From contig CP113928.1 of the NCBI GenBank assembly GCA_029392055.1, positions 618,501 to 682,500 of the forward strand: 64,000 bases of DNA. The letters run 5' to 3'. This document shows positions 17,833-26,745 of the stretch, piece after piece (position 1 is the first letter of the stretch; each line of letters starts with the position of its first letter). Position numbers and translations under genes: made by a program. Below the pieces are notes generated by a model. The model ran no database searches, was not told the DNA's origin, and worked only from the letters and a program-made list of their open reading frames with translations. The stretch is from Leuconostocaceae bacterium ESL0723 (GTDB taxonomy: Bacteria > Bacillota > Bacilli > Lactobacillales > Lactobacillaceae).

Positions 17833-18711
17833 ATGGCTTTTGGAATTATTGGCGTGATTATCGTCATTTTGGTTGTCATTGGGTTACTTTGTTTTAAAAT
17901 CGTACCCCAAAATTGCGTTGGTCTCTTAGAGACTCTGGGGAAGTATTCAACTACCCGCCAAACGGGACTGAATTTCCGCCTACCCCTGATTCAAAGAATC
18001 CGAGTTGTTTCGTTGGCCCTACAGCCATTGAAGTTGGCTGGCTACTCCGTGATTACCAAGGATAACGCTGACATTGGTGCCACCGTTACCCTGAACTTTC
18101 ACGTGACTGATCCGGTTAAGTACTGCTATGGCAACACGAACTCAATTGAATCAATGCAGCAGCTGGTCCGCGGTCACTTACGAGACATTATCGGTCGGAT
18201 GGAGCTGAACCAGGCCCTGGGTTCAACCAGTAAGATTAACCAGGACCTAGCCGAAGCGATTGGTGATTTGACCAATACTTACGGTATTAATGTTGATCGG
18301 ATTAACATTGATGAGCTTAAGCCTAGTGCTGCCATCCAGGCTTCCATGGATACCCAGCTGAAGGCTGACCGGGAACGAGTAGCCGCGATTTCTCAGGCCC
18401 AGGGTGAGGCTAAGTCCATTGAGCTGCGCGCCCAGGCCAACAATGAGGCCCTAGTTGCCACTGCCAAGGCCAATGCCGAAGCAACTAAGACCAAGGCGGA
18501 TGCTGAGAGTTACCGGATTGACCGGGTTCAGGCGGCCTTGAAAAATGCTGACCAGAACTACTTTAACAACCAGTCCATCAACGCCTTTGAAACCTTGGCT
18601 AAGTCCCAGGCCAACTTGGTGGTAACTGATGGTACTAAGTTGGACCAAACCGGACAAAGTGCTGTCTTGGCCAAATTATTAGGTCAGGAGCAACATACTG
18701 ACCAGGCCTAA
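17833..18711 (+). CDS. SPFH/Band 7 (stomatin-prohibitin) membrane protein
   Basis: This 292-residue protein has an N-terminal membrane helix (about residues 3-22) and an SPFH domain (about 25-180, including VGLLETLGKYSTTRQTGLNF and the LRDIIGRMEL block). A charged Ala/Gln/Glu-rich coiled coil (about 180-240) comes next. It resembles QmcA/stomatin-type proteins that form rings in membrane microdomains. Together with the NfeD-like partner just upstream it forms a compact SPFH-NfeD operon, closed by a terminator 6 bases downstream. Confidence 0.9.
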   Translation: MAFGIIGVIIVILVVIGLLCFKIVPQNCVGLLETLGKYSTTRQTGLNFRLPLIQRIRVVSLALQPLKLAGYSVITKDNADIGATVTLNFHVTDPVKYCYGNTNSIESMQQLVRGHLRDIIGRMELNQALGSTSKINQDLAEAIGDLTNTYGINVDRINIDELKPSAAIQASMDTQLKADRERVAAISQAQGEAKSIELRAQANNEALVATAKANAEATKTKADAESYRIDRVQAALKNADQNYFNNQSINAFETLAKSQANLVVTDGTKLDQTGQSAVLAKLLGQEQHTDQA

Positions 18712-18716
18712 GATTT

Positions 18717-18741
18717 AAAAACAGCCCGCGCGGCTGTTTTT
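18717..18741 (+). terminator. Rho-independent terminator after the SPFH gene
   Basis: AAAACAGCC-CGCG-CGGCTGTTTTTT stem-loop with T-run. Confidence 0.9.
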
Positions 18742-18781
18742 TATTTTCCAGGGTTTTTTAAGCTTAAAAATGGCAAAAAGC

Positions 18782-18922
18782 TTGCCTTCAGGCCCTTATT
18801 CAAGTAAAATATTATCTGTTGTGTACGCACAGCAAAATACACACGGTAAACGAGAACGCATGGGTGCAGCGATGTCGATGCGAACCAGGAATTTACCGGA
18901 GGATAAACCTAGGAGGCCTATT
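18782..18922 (+). promoter_or_regulatory. rpsB promoter and structured 5' leader
   Basis: -35 TTGCCT (18782-18787) and -10 TAAAAT (18805-18810) have a 17-base spacer, placing the start near 18818. The leader of about 105 bases can form a GTGT..ACAC-type hairpin near 18823-18836 and pair CGCAT with ATGCG around 18858-18884. Ribosomal protein S2 mRNA leaders are often autoregulatory; that role here is inference. Confidence 0.6.
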
Positions 18923-19705
18923 ATGGCAGTTATTTCAATGAAGGAACTACTGGAAGCCGGAGTTCACTTCGGTCACCAAACTCGGCGCTGGAACCCAAAG
19001 ATGGCGCCTTACATCTTTACGGAACGTAATGGTATCCACATTATTGACCTGCAAAAGACGGTCAAGATGGTCGATGAAGCTTACAACTTCATGCGGAACG
19101 CATCTGCTGATGGTGCTAACATTCTCTTTGTTGGTACGAAGAAGCAGGCTGCTGATGCCATTGCTGAAGAGGCTACGCGGGCCGGTCAGTTCTACATCAA
19201 CCACCGTTGGTTGGGTGGAACTTTGACTAACTGGAACACGATCAAGACCCGGGTTCAGCGTTTGAAGGACATCAAGGCCATGGCTGAAGATGGTACCTTT
19301 GACCGCCTGCCTAAGAAGGAAGTCGTTTTGCTCAAGAAGCAGCAGGAAAAGCTGGAAAAGTTCTTGGGTGGTATCGAAGATATGCACGACCTGCCTGATG
19401 TTTTGTTCGTGGTTGACCCTAAGAAGGAAGAAATTGCCGTCAAGGAAGCCAACATGCTTAACATTCCAGTGGTTGCTATGATTGATACCAACGCCGACCC
19501 AGACGTGGTTGACGTTAAGATTCCAGCCAACGATGACGCTATCCGTGCCATCCGCCTGATCACTTCAAAGATGGCTGATGCTATCATTGAAGGTCGCCAG
19601 GGCCAGGACAACGTTGATGAAGAAGTCTTTGTTGAAGAAGACGCCAACGGTAATCCTGAATCAATCGAAGAAATCACTTCAATTGTCGAAGAAGGCAACA
19701 AGTAA
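18923..19705 (+). CDS. rpsB: 30S ribosomal protein S2
   Basis: This component of the 30S subunit near the mRNA exit region has 260 residues with the S2 hallmarks: [20 protein letters not shown] at the start, the IHIIDLQKT segment, [19 protein letters not shown] and the [14 protein letters not shown] block. The C-terminus is an acidic extension. The start at 18923 follows AGGAGG; an in-frame ATG 51 codons upstream lies in the leader and is rejected. Codon use is biased as in highly expressed genes. Confidence 0.98.
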   Translation: MAVISMKELLEAGVHFGHQTRRWNPKMAPYIFTERNGIHIIDLQKTVKMVDEAYNFMRNASADGANILFVGTKKQAADAIAEEATRAGQFYINHRWLGGTLTNWNTIKTRVQRLKDIKAMAEDGTFDRLPKKEVVLLKKQQEKLEKFLGGIEDMHDLPDVLFVVDPKKEEIAVKEANMLNIPVVAMIDTNADPDVVDVKIPANDDAIRAIRLITSKMADAIIEGRQGQDNVDEEVFVEEDANGNPESIEEITSIVEEGNK

Positions 19706-19714
19706 TTTTAATAA

Positions 19715-19779
19715 TGACGCTTTTAAGCGTCACATGGCGCCGTTTGCTTACTCAACTTGGGTTAGGGAACGGCGTTTTT
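19715..19779 (+). terminator. Two hairpins between rpsB and tsf, the second a terminator
   Basis: TGACGCTT-TT-AAGCGTCA (19715-19732) is followed by a larger stem CGCCGTT (19738-19744) with AACGGCG (19768-19774) and a T-run. It should reduce read-through from rpsB to tsf. Confidence 0.75.
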
Positions 19780-19782
19780 CTA

Positions 19783-19791
19783 TGGTATACT
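19783..19791 (+). promoter_or_regulatory. Extended -10 promoter of tsf
   Basis: TGGTATACT gives an extended -10 (TG-G-TATACT) 37 bases before the tsf ATG and just after the terminator, so tsf can be transcribed separately from rpsB. Confidence 0.55.
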
Positions 19792-19828
19792 ATTAAAAGA
19801 TAAATTTAAGAATTCAAGGAGTGCAATA

Positions 19829-20707
19829 ATGGCAGTTACTGCAAAGTTAGTTAAAGAGTTACGTGATAAGACCTCAGTGGGAATGATGGACGCTAAGAAG
19901 GCCTTAGTTGAGGCCGATGGTGACATCGAAAAGGCCATTGACTTACTACGTGAAAAGGGTATGGCCAAGGCTGCTAAGAAGGGTGACCGGGTCGCCGCTG
20001 AAGGTATGACCTTTGTTACTACTGATGGTGACCGGGCTGCTATCGTTGAGTTGAACTCAGAAACTGATTTCGTGGCTGGTAACGCTGAATTTAACGATTT
20101 GTTGCGGACGGTAACCGACACGATTTTGTTGGAAGAACCAGCTGACATCGAAGCTGCTTTAGCTTTGAAGGTTCCTGGTACTGACCAGACGATTAACGAT
20201 CAAATCGTTAACACGACTCAGATTACTGGTGAAAAGATTACCCTGCGTCGTTTCGCCGTTGTGAACAAGGACGACAGTGAAAACTTTGGTGCTTACACCC
20301 ACATGGCTGGTTCAATCTCAGCCCTGGTTGTCCTTGAAGGTGGCGACCCTGAAACTGCTAAGGAAGTAGCCATGCACGTGGCTGCAATTGCACCTCAGTA
20401 CGTTTCAGATGACGAAGTGCCAGCTGATGTCGTTGCTAAGGAAAAGGAAGTGCAGTTGGCTTCTGAAGACTTGGCTGGTAAGCCAGACAACATCAAGGAA
20501 AAGATGGTGCAAGGTCGCTTGAAGAAGTTCTTGGCTGACATCACCCTTTTGGACCAGCCTTTCATCAAGAATGGTGACCAGACGGTGGCTCAGTACATGG
20601 CTTCTAAGAATGCTAAGGTTAAGTTGTTCATCCGTTACCAGGTTGGTGAGGGTCTGGAGAAGCAGGTTACCGATTTGGCCGACGAAGTTGCTAAGCAATT
20701 AGGCTAA
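19829..20707 (+). CDS. tsf: Elongation factor Ts
   Basis: EF-Ts is the nucleotide exchange factor that recycles EF-Tu-GDP. The 292-residue product has the N-terminal UBA-like helix bundle with the signature [19 protein letters not shown], the TDFVAGN motif that contacts EF-Tu, and C-terminal core repeats. AAGGAG precedes the ATG. It follows rpsB as in most bacteria, but with a terminator and its own promoter between, and is itself followed by a terminator. Confidence 0.98.
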   Translation: MAVTAKLVKELRDKTSVGMMDAKKALVEADGDIEKAIDLLREKGMAKAAKKGDRVAAEGMTFVTTDGDRAAIVELNSETDFVAGNAEFNDLLRTVTDTILLEEPADIEAALALKVPGTDQTINDQIVNTTQITGEKITLRRFAVVNKDDSENFGAYTHMAGSISALVVLEGGDPETAKEVAMHVAAIAPQYVSDDEVPADVVAKEKEVQLASEDLAGKPDNIKEKMVQGRLKKFLADITLLDQPFIKNGDQTVAQYMASKNAKVKLFIRYQVGEGLEKQVTDLADEVAKQLG

Positions 20708-20716
20708 TTTCAGATT

Positions 20717-20746
20717 AAGAGTGCACTGATGAGGTGCACTCTTTTT
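20717..20746 (+). terminator. Rho-independent terminator after tsf
   Basis: AAGAGTGCAC-TGATGAG-GTGCACTCTTTTT stem-loop with T-run. Confidence 0.93.
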
Positions 20747-20766
20747 ACGAAAAGAAGGGTTTAATT

Positions 20767-20775
20767 TGCTATAAT
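20767..20775 (+). promoter_or_regulatory. Extended -10 promoter of pyrH-frr
   Basis: TTGCTATAAT contains TG-C-TATAAT, a consensus extended -10, 24 bases before the pyrH start. No good -35 is visible. Confidence 0.6.
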
Positions 20776-20798
20776 AAAAAACAGCAACGAAAGAGGTT

Positions 20799-21527
20799 AT
20801 GATGACGGATACAAAGTATAAGCGGGTCTTAATTAAGTTGTCCGGTGAGGCCTTGGCTGGTAAAAAGGGTCAGGGAATCGACCTGGACACGGTTAACGAG
20901 ATTGCCCAAGAAATCGCGGATGTTCACGCCCTAGGGACTGAAATTGCCATCGTTGTTGGTGGTGGTAACCTGTGGCGGGGAGAACCGGCTGCCAAGGTTG
21001 GGATGGAGCGTTCCCGAGCCGATTACACTGGTATGTTGGGGACGACGATGAACGCCTTAGTCCTCCAGGACGCCTTGCAGCGCCAGGGTATTGATACCCG
21101 GGTGCAGACCGCTATTACCATGCAACAAATTGCCGAACCCTACATTCGGGGTCGGGCCATCCGTCACCTGGAAAAAGGTCGGATTGTAATTTTTGCGGCT
21201 GGAACTGGTTCTCCTTACTTCTCAACCGATACGACGGCTGCCTTGCGGGCCAACGAAATTGGTGCCGATGCCATCTTGATGGCCAAGAATGGGGTTGATG
21301 GGGTTTACGATGATGATCCTCGTCAAAATCCAGCTGCCCACAAGTTTACGACCTTGACCCACTTAGATATCTTAAAGAAGGGGCTCAAGGTCATGGATTC
21401 CACGGCCAGCTCCCTGTCGATGGAAAACGACATGCCCCTTGTGGTCTTTAATTTGAATCAGCCAGGTAACATTAAGCGGGTCATCGAAGGTGAACCGATT
21501 GGAACAACAGTGACAGGAGAGAAATAA
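20799..21527 (+). CDS. pyrH: UMP kinase
   Basis: This bacterial-type UMP kinase of the amino acid kinase fold turns UMP into UDP and so continues the product of the pyr operon. The 242-residue product shows KLSGEALAG near the start, the [11 protein letters not shown] motif near residue 50, and the late TDTTAALRA and [14 protein letters not shown] blocks. GAGG precedes a double ATG (20799 and 20802). The stop overlaps the frr start by one base. Confidence 0.97.
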   Translation: MMTDTKYKRVLIKLSGEALAGKKGQGIDLDTVNEIAQEIADVHALGTEIAIVVGGGNLWRGEPAAKVGMERSRADYTGMLGTTMNALVLQDALQRQGIDTRVQTAITMQQIAEPYIRGRAIRHLEKGRIVIFAAGTGSPYFSTDTTAALRANEIGADAILMAKNGVDGVYDDDPRQNPAAHKFTTLTHLDILKKGLKVMDSTASSLSMENDMPLVVFNLNQPGNIKRVIEGEPIGTTVTGEK

Positions 21528-22072
21528 TGGCCTTTGATTTTAGTCAAACAAAAGAACGAATGCACGGTGCCCAAGAAGCTTTGAAGCGCGAACTTGCTGA
21601 AATTCGGACTGGCCGCGCTAACCCCAACATTTTGAACCGGGTTGAAGTTGAGTATTACGGTGCCATGGTGCCCTTGAACCAGGTGGCTTCGATTTCAGTT
21701 CCGGAAGCCCGTCTCTTGCTGATTACGCCATTTGACAAGACGGCCTTGGAAGCAATTGTCCAGGGCATTAACATGGCTGATTTGGGTCTCAACCCGGCCA
21801 GCGATGGGAATATTGTCCGGCTTGCCATTCCACAGATGACTGAGGAACGTCGTAAGGAATTGGTTAAGGACGTGAAGGCCGAAGCTGAAAAGGCTAAGGT
21901 TGCTGTTCGTAACGTCCGCCGGGATGTCATGGATGCCATTAAGAAGAATGACGAAATGACCGAAGATGAAATTCATGATGCTGAGGATCAGGCCCAGAAA
22001 TTGACTGATCAAAACACCAAGGCCATTGACGATATTGCCAGTGACAAGGAAGCCGAACTGCTTAAGATTTAA
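21527..22072 (+). CDS. frr: Ribosome recycling factor
   Basis: RRF works with EF-G to split post-termination ribosomes. The 181-residue protein shows the family signatures: IRTGRANP near the start, VEYYGAMVPLNQVASISVPEAR, ITPFDKTALEAI, GLNPASDGNIVRLAIPQMTEERRKEL and the C-terminal helical KKNDEMTEDE. The start codon overlaps the pyrH stop, and GGAGAG lies just upstream. A promoter and T-box follow the gene. Confidence 0.98.
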   Translation: MAFDFSQTKERMHGAQEALKRELAEIRTGRANPNILNRVEVEYYGAMVPLNQVASISVPEARLLLITPFDKTALEAIVQGINMADLGLNPASDGNIVRLAIPQMTEERRKELVKDVKAEAEKAKVAVRNVRRDVMDAIKKNDEMTEDEIHDAEDQAQKLTDQNTKAIDDIASDKEAELLKI

Positions 22073-22082
22073 GCCGTCTGAC

Positions 22083-22111
22083 TTGACCTTTTTAACCGGG
22101 TTGTTCATAAT
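22083..22111 (+). promoter_or_regulatory. Promoter of the glycine T-box operon
   Basis: -35 TTGACC (22083-22088) and -10 CATAAT (22106-22111) with a 17-base spacer. Transcription should start near 22118, which fixes the 5' end of the T-box leader about eight bases before its first helix. Confidence 0.8.
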
Positions 22112-22117
22112 AATAAA

Positions 22118-22265
22118 CGAGTTAACCAGGCAGTGAGGTGGGTTGGCAACCACTGAGCCTGGCCTTGATAAAGTGTCGGACTCTGGTCCGGAAATCAGGT
22201 GGAACCGCGCGTGAGCGTCCTGATGTCAGTAACTGACATTGAGACTGCCCAGGCGCGGTTTTTGT
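22118..22265 (+). promoter_or_regulatory. Glycine T-box riboswitch with very short Stem I
   Basis: T-box core AGGTGGAACCGCG is at 22197-22209. Stem I is only about 37 bases: CCAGGC (22126-22131) pairs with GCCTGG (22157-22162), AGTGA and GA form a K-turn-like internal loop, GGTGG (22137-22141) pairs with CCACT (22150-22154), and the apical loop GTTGGCAA holds GGC (22145-22147), a glycine codon followed by A. Stem III is CGGAC-TCTG-GTCCG. The antiterminator pairs ATCAGG (22194-22199) with CCTGAT (22219-22224). The terminator pairs AACCGCGC (22203-22210) with GCGCGGTT (22253-22260) and a T-run. It controls the DUF2130 gene and glyQS. Confidence 0.88.
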
Positions 22266-22282
22266 GTCGGCGGGGAGGAATT

Positions 22283-23629
22283 ATGGCAAAACTAAATTAT
22301 CACCTTGCTTCTCAAACGGTCCTGGTCTTAGATGAGGACGGTAAGGCTGGCGACACCCTTGATTTAAAAGATGAGCAGTCGGTTGATACCAGCCAACTCA
22401 GTGAGGCCGTTCAGGCGGCCTTTACCCAACGGATTGACCAGGAGAAGGCTCAGTGGGAAAAAGACCAGGCGGCCCTGGCAGCGGCCCAACTGGCCCAGGC
22501 CAAGCAAGAGGGTGACCTCGCCGTCACTAAGGCTAAGCAGGCCGAGCGTGAGCAGGCGGCTGAAGAAAAAGCAGCCTTGCAAGCGCAACTGGCTAACCTG
22601 AAAGCCGAGATGACGGCTTTAAAGGAGCAGCAGGGGACCCAAACCGAGTTAGCCCTAGCTCAACAAAAAGAAAGCCTGCAAAACAACTACCAGAGCCAAA
22701 AGGATCAGGCCAGTCAGCAGCAACAAGCCCTTGAAAAGCGGTTAAACGACCTACAAAACCAGCTCCAAAACCAGGATCGAAACCAGGAACTGGCCCTGGT
22801 GAAGGTCAAGGCTGACTACGAAGCCCAGTTAAAGGCGGCCCAGGACCAGGTGCAGTTCTACAAGGACTTTAAGGCCCGCCAATCGACCAAGGAAATTGGT
22901 GAGAGCTTAGAAGTTTATGCCCACCAAGAATTCAATAAAATCCGGCCCTATGCTTTCCCTAACGCCTACTTTGAAAAGGACAATGAGGTATCACGGGAGA
23001 CTGGTTCCAAGGGTGACTTTATCTTCCGGGACTATGATGATGGGGTTGAGTTTATCTCGATCATGTTTGACATGAAAAACGAGGCCGATGCGACTGAGAA
23101 GAAACATAAGAATGCCGATTTCTTCAAGGAATTGGACAAGGACCGTCGTGAAAAGGGGACTGAATATGCCGTGCTGGTCTCGCTCTTGGAGGCTGACAAT
23201 GACTACTACAACACCGGCATTGTCCAGGTGCCCGACTATGAAAAAATGTATGTGATTCGGCCCCAGTTCTTTGTCCAGTTCATTGGCATTTTACGAAATG
23301 CGGCCCTAAATTCGGTCAAGTACCGTAAAGAATTAAGGGCGGTCCAGGAGCAAAACGTTGATATCACTAATTTTGAAGGTAGTATCAACGACTTCAAGCA
23401 GAAATTTGGCAAGAATTATGAGTCCTATGCCAAGAATTACCACAACGCCATTGAGCAAATTGACCGGGCCATTTCTCAGATGGAGAAGGTCAAGGCCAGT
23501 CTAAAGACCTCAGAAAACCAGTTCCGGCTTGCGAATAACAAGCTGGAAGATTTGACGGTTAAAAAGCTCACCCGTGGTAACCCCACGATGAAGGCTAAGT
23601 TTGATGAACTAAGAGATCAGCAGGATTAA
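22283..23629 (+). CDS. DUF2130 domain protein with long coiled coil
   Basis: A 448-residue protein of unknown function. Residues about 50-210 are an Ala/Gln/Glu/Lys-rich coiled coil. The DUF2130 region follows (about 215-370), with [17 protein letters not shown], then FDMKNEAD and [13 protein letters not shown]. The spaced D...E...K residues are compatible with a PD-(D/E)XK-type nuclease fold as in RmuC relatives, but activity is unproven. The C-terminal part is helical again. Glycine is scarce (14 by my count). The start at 22283 follows GGGGAGGAA; the longer in-frame start at 22199 lies in the T-box. It is the first gene of the glycine T-box transcript and ends 15 bases before glyQ. Confidence 0.87.
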   Translation: MAKLNYHLASQTVLVLDEDGKAGDTLDLKDEQSVDTSQLSEAVQAAFTQRIDQEKAQWEKDQAALAAAQLAQAKQEGDLAVTKAKQAEREQAAEEKAALQAQLANLKAEMTALKEQQGTQTELALAQQKESLQNNYQSQKDQASQQQQALEKRLNDLQNQLQNQDRNQELALVKVKADYEAQLKAAQDQVQFYKDFKARQSTKEIGESLEVYAHQEFNKIRPYAFPNAYFEKDNEVSRETGSKGDFIFRDYDDGVEFISIMFDMKNEADATEKKHKNADFFKELDKDRREKGTEYAVLVSLLEADNDYYNTGIVQVPDYEKMYVIRPQFFVQFIGILRNAALNSVKYRKELRAVQEQNVDITNFEGSINDFKQKFGKNYESYAKNYHNAIEQIDRAISQMEKVKASLKTSENQFRLANNKLEDLTVKKLTRGNPTMKAKFDELRDQQD

Positions 23630-23644
23630 GGAAAAGGAAATACG

Positions 23645-24589
23645 ATGACAACTACTAAGTTAACCGTGCAAGATATTATCCTCCAGTTGCAAGCTTTCTG
23701 GGCTAACCAGGGGGCGAACCTGATGCAGGCCTACGATACTGAAGTTGGCGCTGGGACCCAAAGCCCTTACACCTTCTTACGAGCTAATGGTCCAGAACCT
23801 TGGAATGCGGCCTATGTCCAGCCTTCACGCCGTCCGGCCGATGGTCGTTATGGCGACAACCCCAACCGCTTGTTCCAACACCACCAGTTCCAAGTGGTCA
23901 TGAAGCCTTCACCCGATAACATTCAAGAGCTGTACCTCGCTTCCTTGGAAGCGCTGGGGATTAAGCCCTTAGAACACGACATCCGCTTCGTTGAAGATAA
24001 CTGGGAAAACCCTTCAATGGGGGCGGCCGGTATTGGCTGGGAAGTTTGGTTAGACGGGATGGAAGTTACCCAGTTTACCTACTTCCAACAGGTCGGTGGG
24101 ATTGAAGTCGATTCGGTTACTGCCGAAATCACCTATGGGCTGGAGCGCTTGGCCTCTTATATTCAAGACGTACCAACGGTTTATGACCTGGAGTGGGGTA
24201 ATGGGGTCATGTACGGTGACATTTTCAAGGAACCGGAGTATGAGCACTCTAAGTACGCCTTTGAAGAATCGGACGAGGACATGCTCCTCCGTCACTTTGA
24301 AGACTACGAGAAGGAGGCTAACCGCCTCTTAGACCTTGGTTTAGTCCACCCAGCCTATGACTACATTTTGAAGTCTTCGCACACCTTTAACCTGTTGGAT
24401 GCCCGTGGTACGGTCTCGGTTACTGAACGAGCCGGTTACTTGCACCGCATCCGGAGCATGGCCCGTAAGGTTTCCCGGGTCTTTATTCAGGAACGGGCTA
24501 AGTTGGGCTTCCCGCTCTTAAAGGATCCCGACCTCAGGGAAAAGTATCTTGGTGCCCATGGTAAGTACACCCCTAAGGAGGAAAAGTAA
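23645..24589 (+). CDS. glyQ: Glycyl-tRNA synthetase alpha subunit
   Basis: The alpha chain holds the class II catalytic core of the alpha2beta2 glycyl-tRNA synthetase. The 314-residue protein is highly conserved, with [15 protein letters not shown] at the start, [20 protein letters not shown] (motif 2 region) and [24 protein letters not shown] precedes the ATG. Its stop overlaps the glyS start. There is no separate T-box in front of it, so its glycine response must come through the leader upstream of the DUF2130 gene. Confidence 0.98.
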   Translation: MTTTKLTVQDIILQLQAFWANQGANLMQAYDTEVGAGTQSPYTFLRANGPEPWNAAYVQPSRRPADGRYGDNPNRLFQHHQFQVVMKPSPDNIQELYLASLEALGIKPLEHDIRFVEDNWENPSMGAAGIGWEVWLDGMEVTQFTYFQQVGGIEVDSVTAEITYGLERLASYIQDVPTVYDLEWGNGVMYGDIFKEPEYEHSKYAFEESDEDMLLRHFEDYEKEANRLLDLGLVHPAYDYILKSSHTFNLLDARGTVSVTERAGYLHRIRSMARKVSRVFIQERAKLGFPLLKDPDLREKYLGAHGKYTPKEEK

Positions 24590-26646
24590 TGGCAAACTTT
24601 GCACTTGAAATTGGCTTAGAGGAAATGCCAGCCCACTTGGTCACTAGCTCAGAAAAGCAGCTGGTCGACCGGGTCCATGATTTTTTGGATGAGCACCGCC
24701 TTTCAGTGGCTGCCATTAAACCCTTCTCGACGCCCCGTCGTCTGGCAGTAATGCTGGTAGACGTCGCGGAAAAATCAGAATCCATCAGTGAAGAACGGCG
24801 TGGACCAGCCTTGGAACGGGCAAAAGACGATGATGGTAACTGGTCCAAGGCCGCCCAAGGCTTTGCCCGCGGTCAAAAAACTACCCCAGACGAATTAACT
24901 AGTCGGGATGGCTATCTCTGGTATACCCAAGAAATCGCCGGAGAACCGGCGGCTGACATTCTCAGTCGCCTGGGGGATGAAGTCGTTAGTGAAATGAAGT
25001 TCTCCACTTACATGAAGTGGGGGAACCATGACTTCTTGTATGTGCGCCCAATCCGCTGGCTGGTAGCCCTCTTGGACGACCAGGTCGTTGATTTCACGGT
25101 CTTAGATGTCCACACTGACCGGGTTACTCGGGGACACCGATTCCTATCAAATGAGCACGTCGTGATTGATGATGCCACTGACTACGTTGATACCTTAAAA
25201 GATGCCTACGTCTTGGCTGACGCCAAGGAACGCAAGGACGTGATCGCCCAGCAGTTAACTGACATCGCTAAGCAGGCTGGGTGGCAGTTAGATTTGACCT
25301 CAGAGCCGGCCCAGGACCTGTTAGAAGAAGTTAACAACATTGTGGAATGGCCAACGGCCTTTGCCGGTAACTTTGATGAAAAGTACCTGGACCTGCCTGA
25401 TGAGGTATTGATTACCTCGATGCGGGAACACCAGCGCTTCTTCTTTGTCCGTGACCAAGCTGGCAAGCTCCTGCCACACTTCCTGTCTGTCCGGAACGGG
25501 GATGCCGAGTACTTAGATAACGTGGTGGCCGGTAACGAAAAGGTCTTAGTGGCCCGGTTGGAAGATGCAGAATTCTTCTACCGTGAAGACCAGCAAAAGA
25601 CGATTAGCGACTACATGGAGCGGGTTAAGAAGCTTGTCTTCCACGAAAAAATTGGTACGGTTTACGAGCACATGCAGCGGGTTCAAGGACTTGCTGCTAA
25701 CCTAGCACAGACCCTAGGCCTGGATGCCCAGGAAAAGACCGATCTGCAGCGGGCCGCTGAGATTTACAAATTCGACCTGATGACTGGCATGGTTGGCGAG
25801 TTCGATGAACTGCAGGGTATTATGGGTGCGCACTATGCCAAGCTGTTTGGTGAAAATGATCAGGTAGCAACTGCCATTCAGGAGCACTACCAGCCCACAT
25901 CTGCCACTGGACCAACTGCTAAGACAGCTGTCGGTGCGGTCCTGGCCATTGCTGATAAGCTAGACAGCATCATGACCTTCTTTGCCGCCGACATGGCCCC
26001 AACTGGTTCTAATGACCCTTACGGTTTGCGCCGGGCCGCTAGTGGGGTGGTTCGGACCCTGATTGACCATAACTGGCACCTGGACCTCACCACTGTTCTG
26101 ACCAACTTCAAGCAGGCCAATGGTGATGTTGCTGATACCAATGTGGCTGATGTCGTTGCCTTTATGGTTGACCGAGTCCGGAAGTTGGCTCAGGATGCTG
26201 GTATCCGCCCCGATATCGTGGCGGCTGGCACGGCCTTGGTTGAGCGCGGTGACGTGACCTTTGTCATGGACCGGACCCAGGTTCTGTCGAAGCACAGTGC
26301 CGATGCTAATTTCCGGTCAGTGATGGAGGCCCTAACTCGAGTTTCACGCCTGGCGGCCAAAGATGAGGGGGCCAAGCAGGTTAACCCTGACCTCTTCACC
26401 AACGATGCTGAAAGTAAGCTCTATCAGCTGACCAAGGACTTGAACGTTGCCCAACTGGCTGACCAAGGTGCTGAGACCCTATACCAGGCCCTTGCCCAGC
26501 TAACTGAACCAATTGACCGGTACTTTGACCAGACCATGGTTAATGATGACGATCAGGCAATCCGGGCTAATCGCTATGCTCAGCTCCACCTCATTCAGGC
26601 TGGCGTATATGAGCTCGGAGACTTGGAACAGGTTGTGGTTAAGTAA
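24589..26646 (+). CDS. glyS: Glycyl-tRNA synthetase beta subunit
   Basis: The 685-residue beta chain binds tRNA-Gly and is needed for charging with GlyQ. Visible features are the N-terminal LEIGLEEMPA segment, HRFLSNEHV, the EHQRFFFV and FLSVRNGD motifs of the HD-like and B3/B4-like parts, and a C-terminal anticodon-binding DALR-like domain. AAGGAGG lies just upstream and the start codon overlaps the glyQ stop. A strong terminator ends the operon. Confidence 0.98.
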   Translation: MANFALEIGLEEMPAHLVTSSEKQLVDRVHDFLDEHRLSVAAIKPFSTPRRLAVMLVDVAEKSESISEERRGPALERAKDDDGNWSKAAQGFARGQKTTPDELTSRDGYLWYTQEIAGEPAADILSRLGDEVVSEMKFSTYMKWGNHDFLYVRPIRWLVALLDDQVVDFTVLDVHTDRVTRGHRFLSNEHVVIDDATDYVDTLKDAYVLADAKERKDVIAQQLTDIAKQAGWQLDLTSEPAQDLLEEVNNIVEWPTAFAGNFDEKYLDLPDEVLITSMREHQRFFFVRDQAGKLLPHFLSVRNGDAEYLDNVVAGNEKVLVARLEDAEFFYREDQQKTISDYMERVKKLVFHEKIGTVYEHMQRVQGLAANLAQTLGLDAQEKTDLQRAAEIYKFDLMTGMVGEFDELQGIMGAHYAKLFGENDQVATAIQEHYQPTSATGPTAKTAVGAVLAIADKLDSIMTFFAADMAPTGSNDPYGLRRAASGVVRTLIDHNWHLDLTTVLTNFKQANGDVADTNVADVVAFMVDRVRKLAQDAGIRPDIVAAGTALVERGDVTFVMDRTQVLSKHSADANFRSVMEALTRVSRLAAKDEGAKQVNPDLFTNDAESKLYQLTKDLNVAQLADQGAETLYQALAQLTEPIDRYFDQTMVNDDDQAIRANRYAQLHLIQAGVYELGDLEQVVVK

Positions 26647-26668
26647 TCCTTATAATTCTGTGAAAACC

Positions 26669-26697
26669 AAAGCCTGAGTACAAACTCAGGCTTTTTT
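26669..26697 (+). terminator. Rho-independent terminator after glyS
   Basis: AAAGCCTGAGT-ACAA-ACTCAGGCTTTTTT stem-loop with T-run. Confidence 0.95.
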
Positions 26698-26745
26698 CAT
26701 GTAAAATGGTACGAAGATTAGCAAGTACTGAGAAATGGCATATTG

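Noticed and set aside
18770-18922. In-frame N-terminal extension of rpsB by 51 codons
   Set aside because: It covers the rpsB promoter and leader; the true start has AGGAGG and the conserved S2 N-terminus.
22199-22282. In-frame extension of the DUF2130 protein into the leader
   Set aside because: It lies inside the T-box antiterminator and terminator; the start at 22283 has a strong ribosome-binding site.
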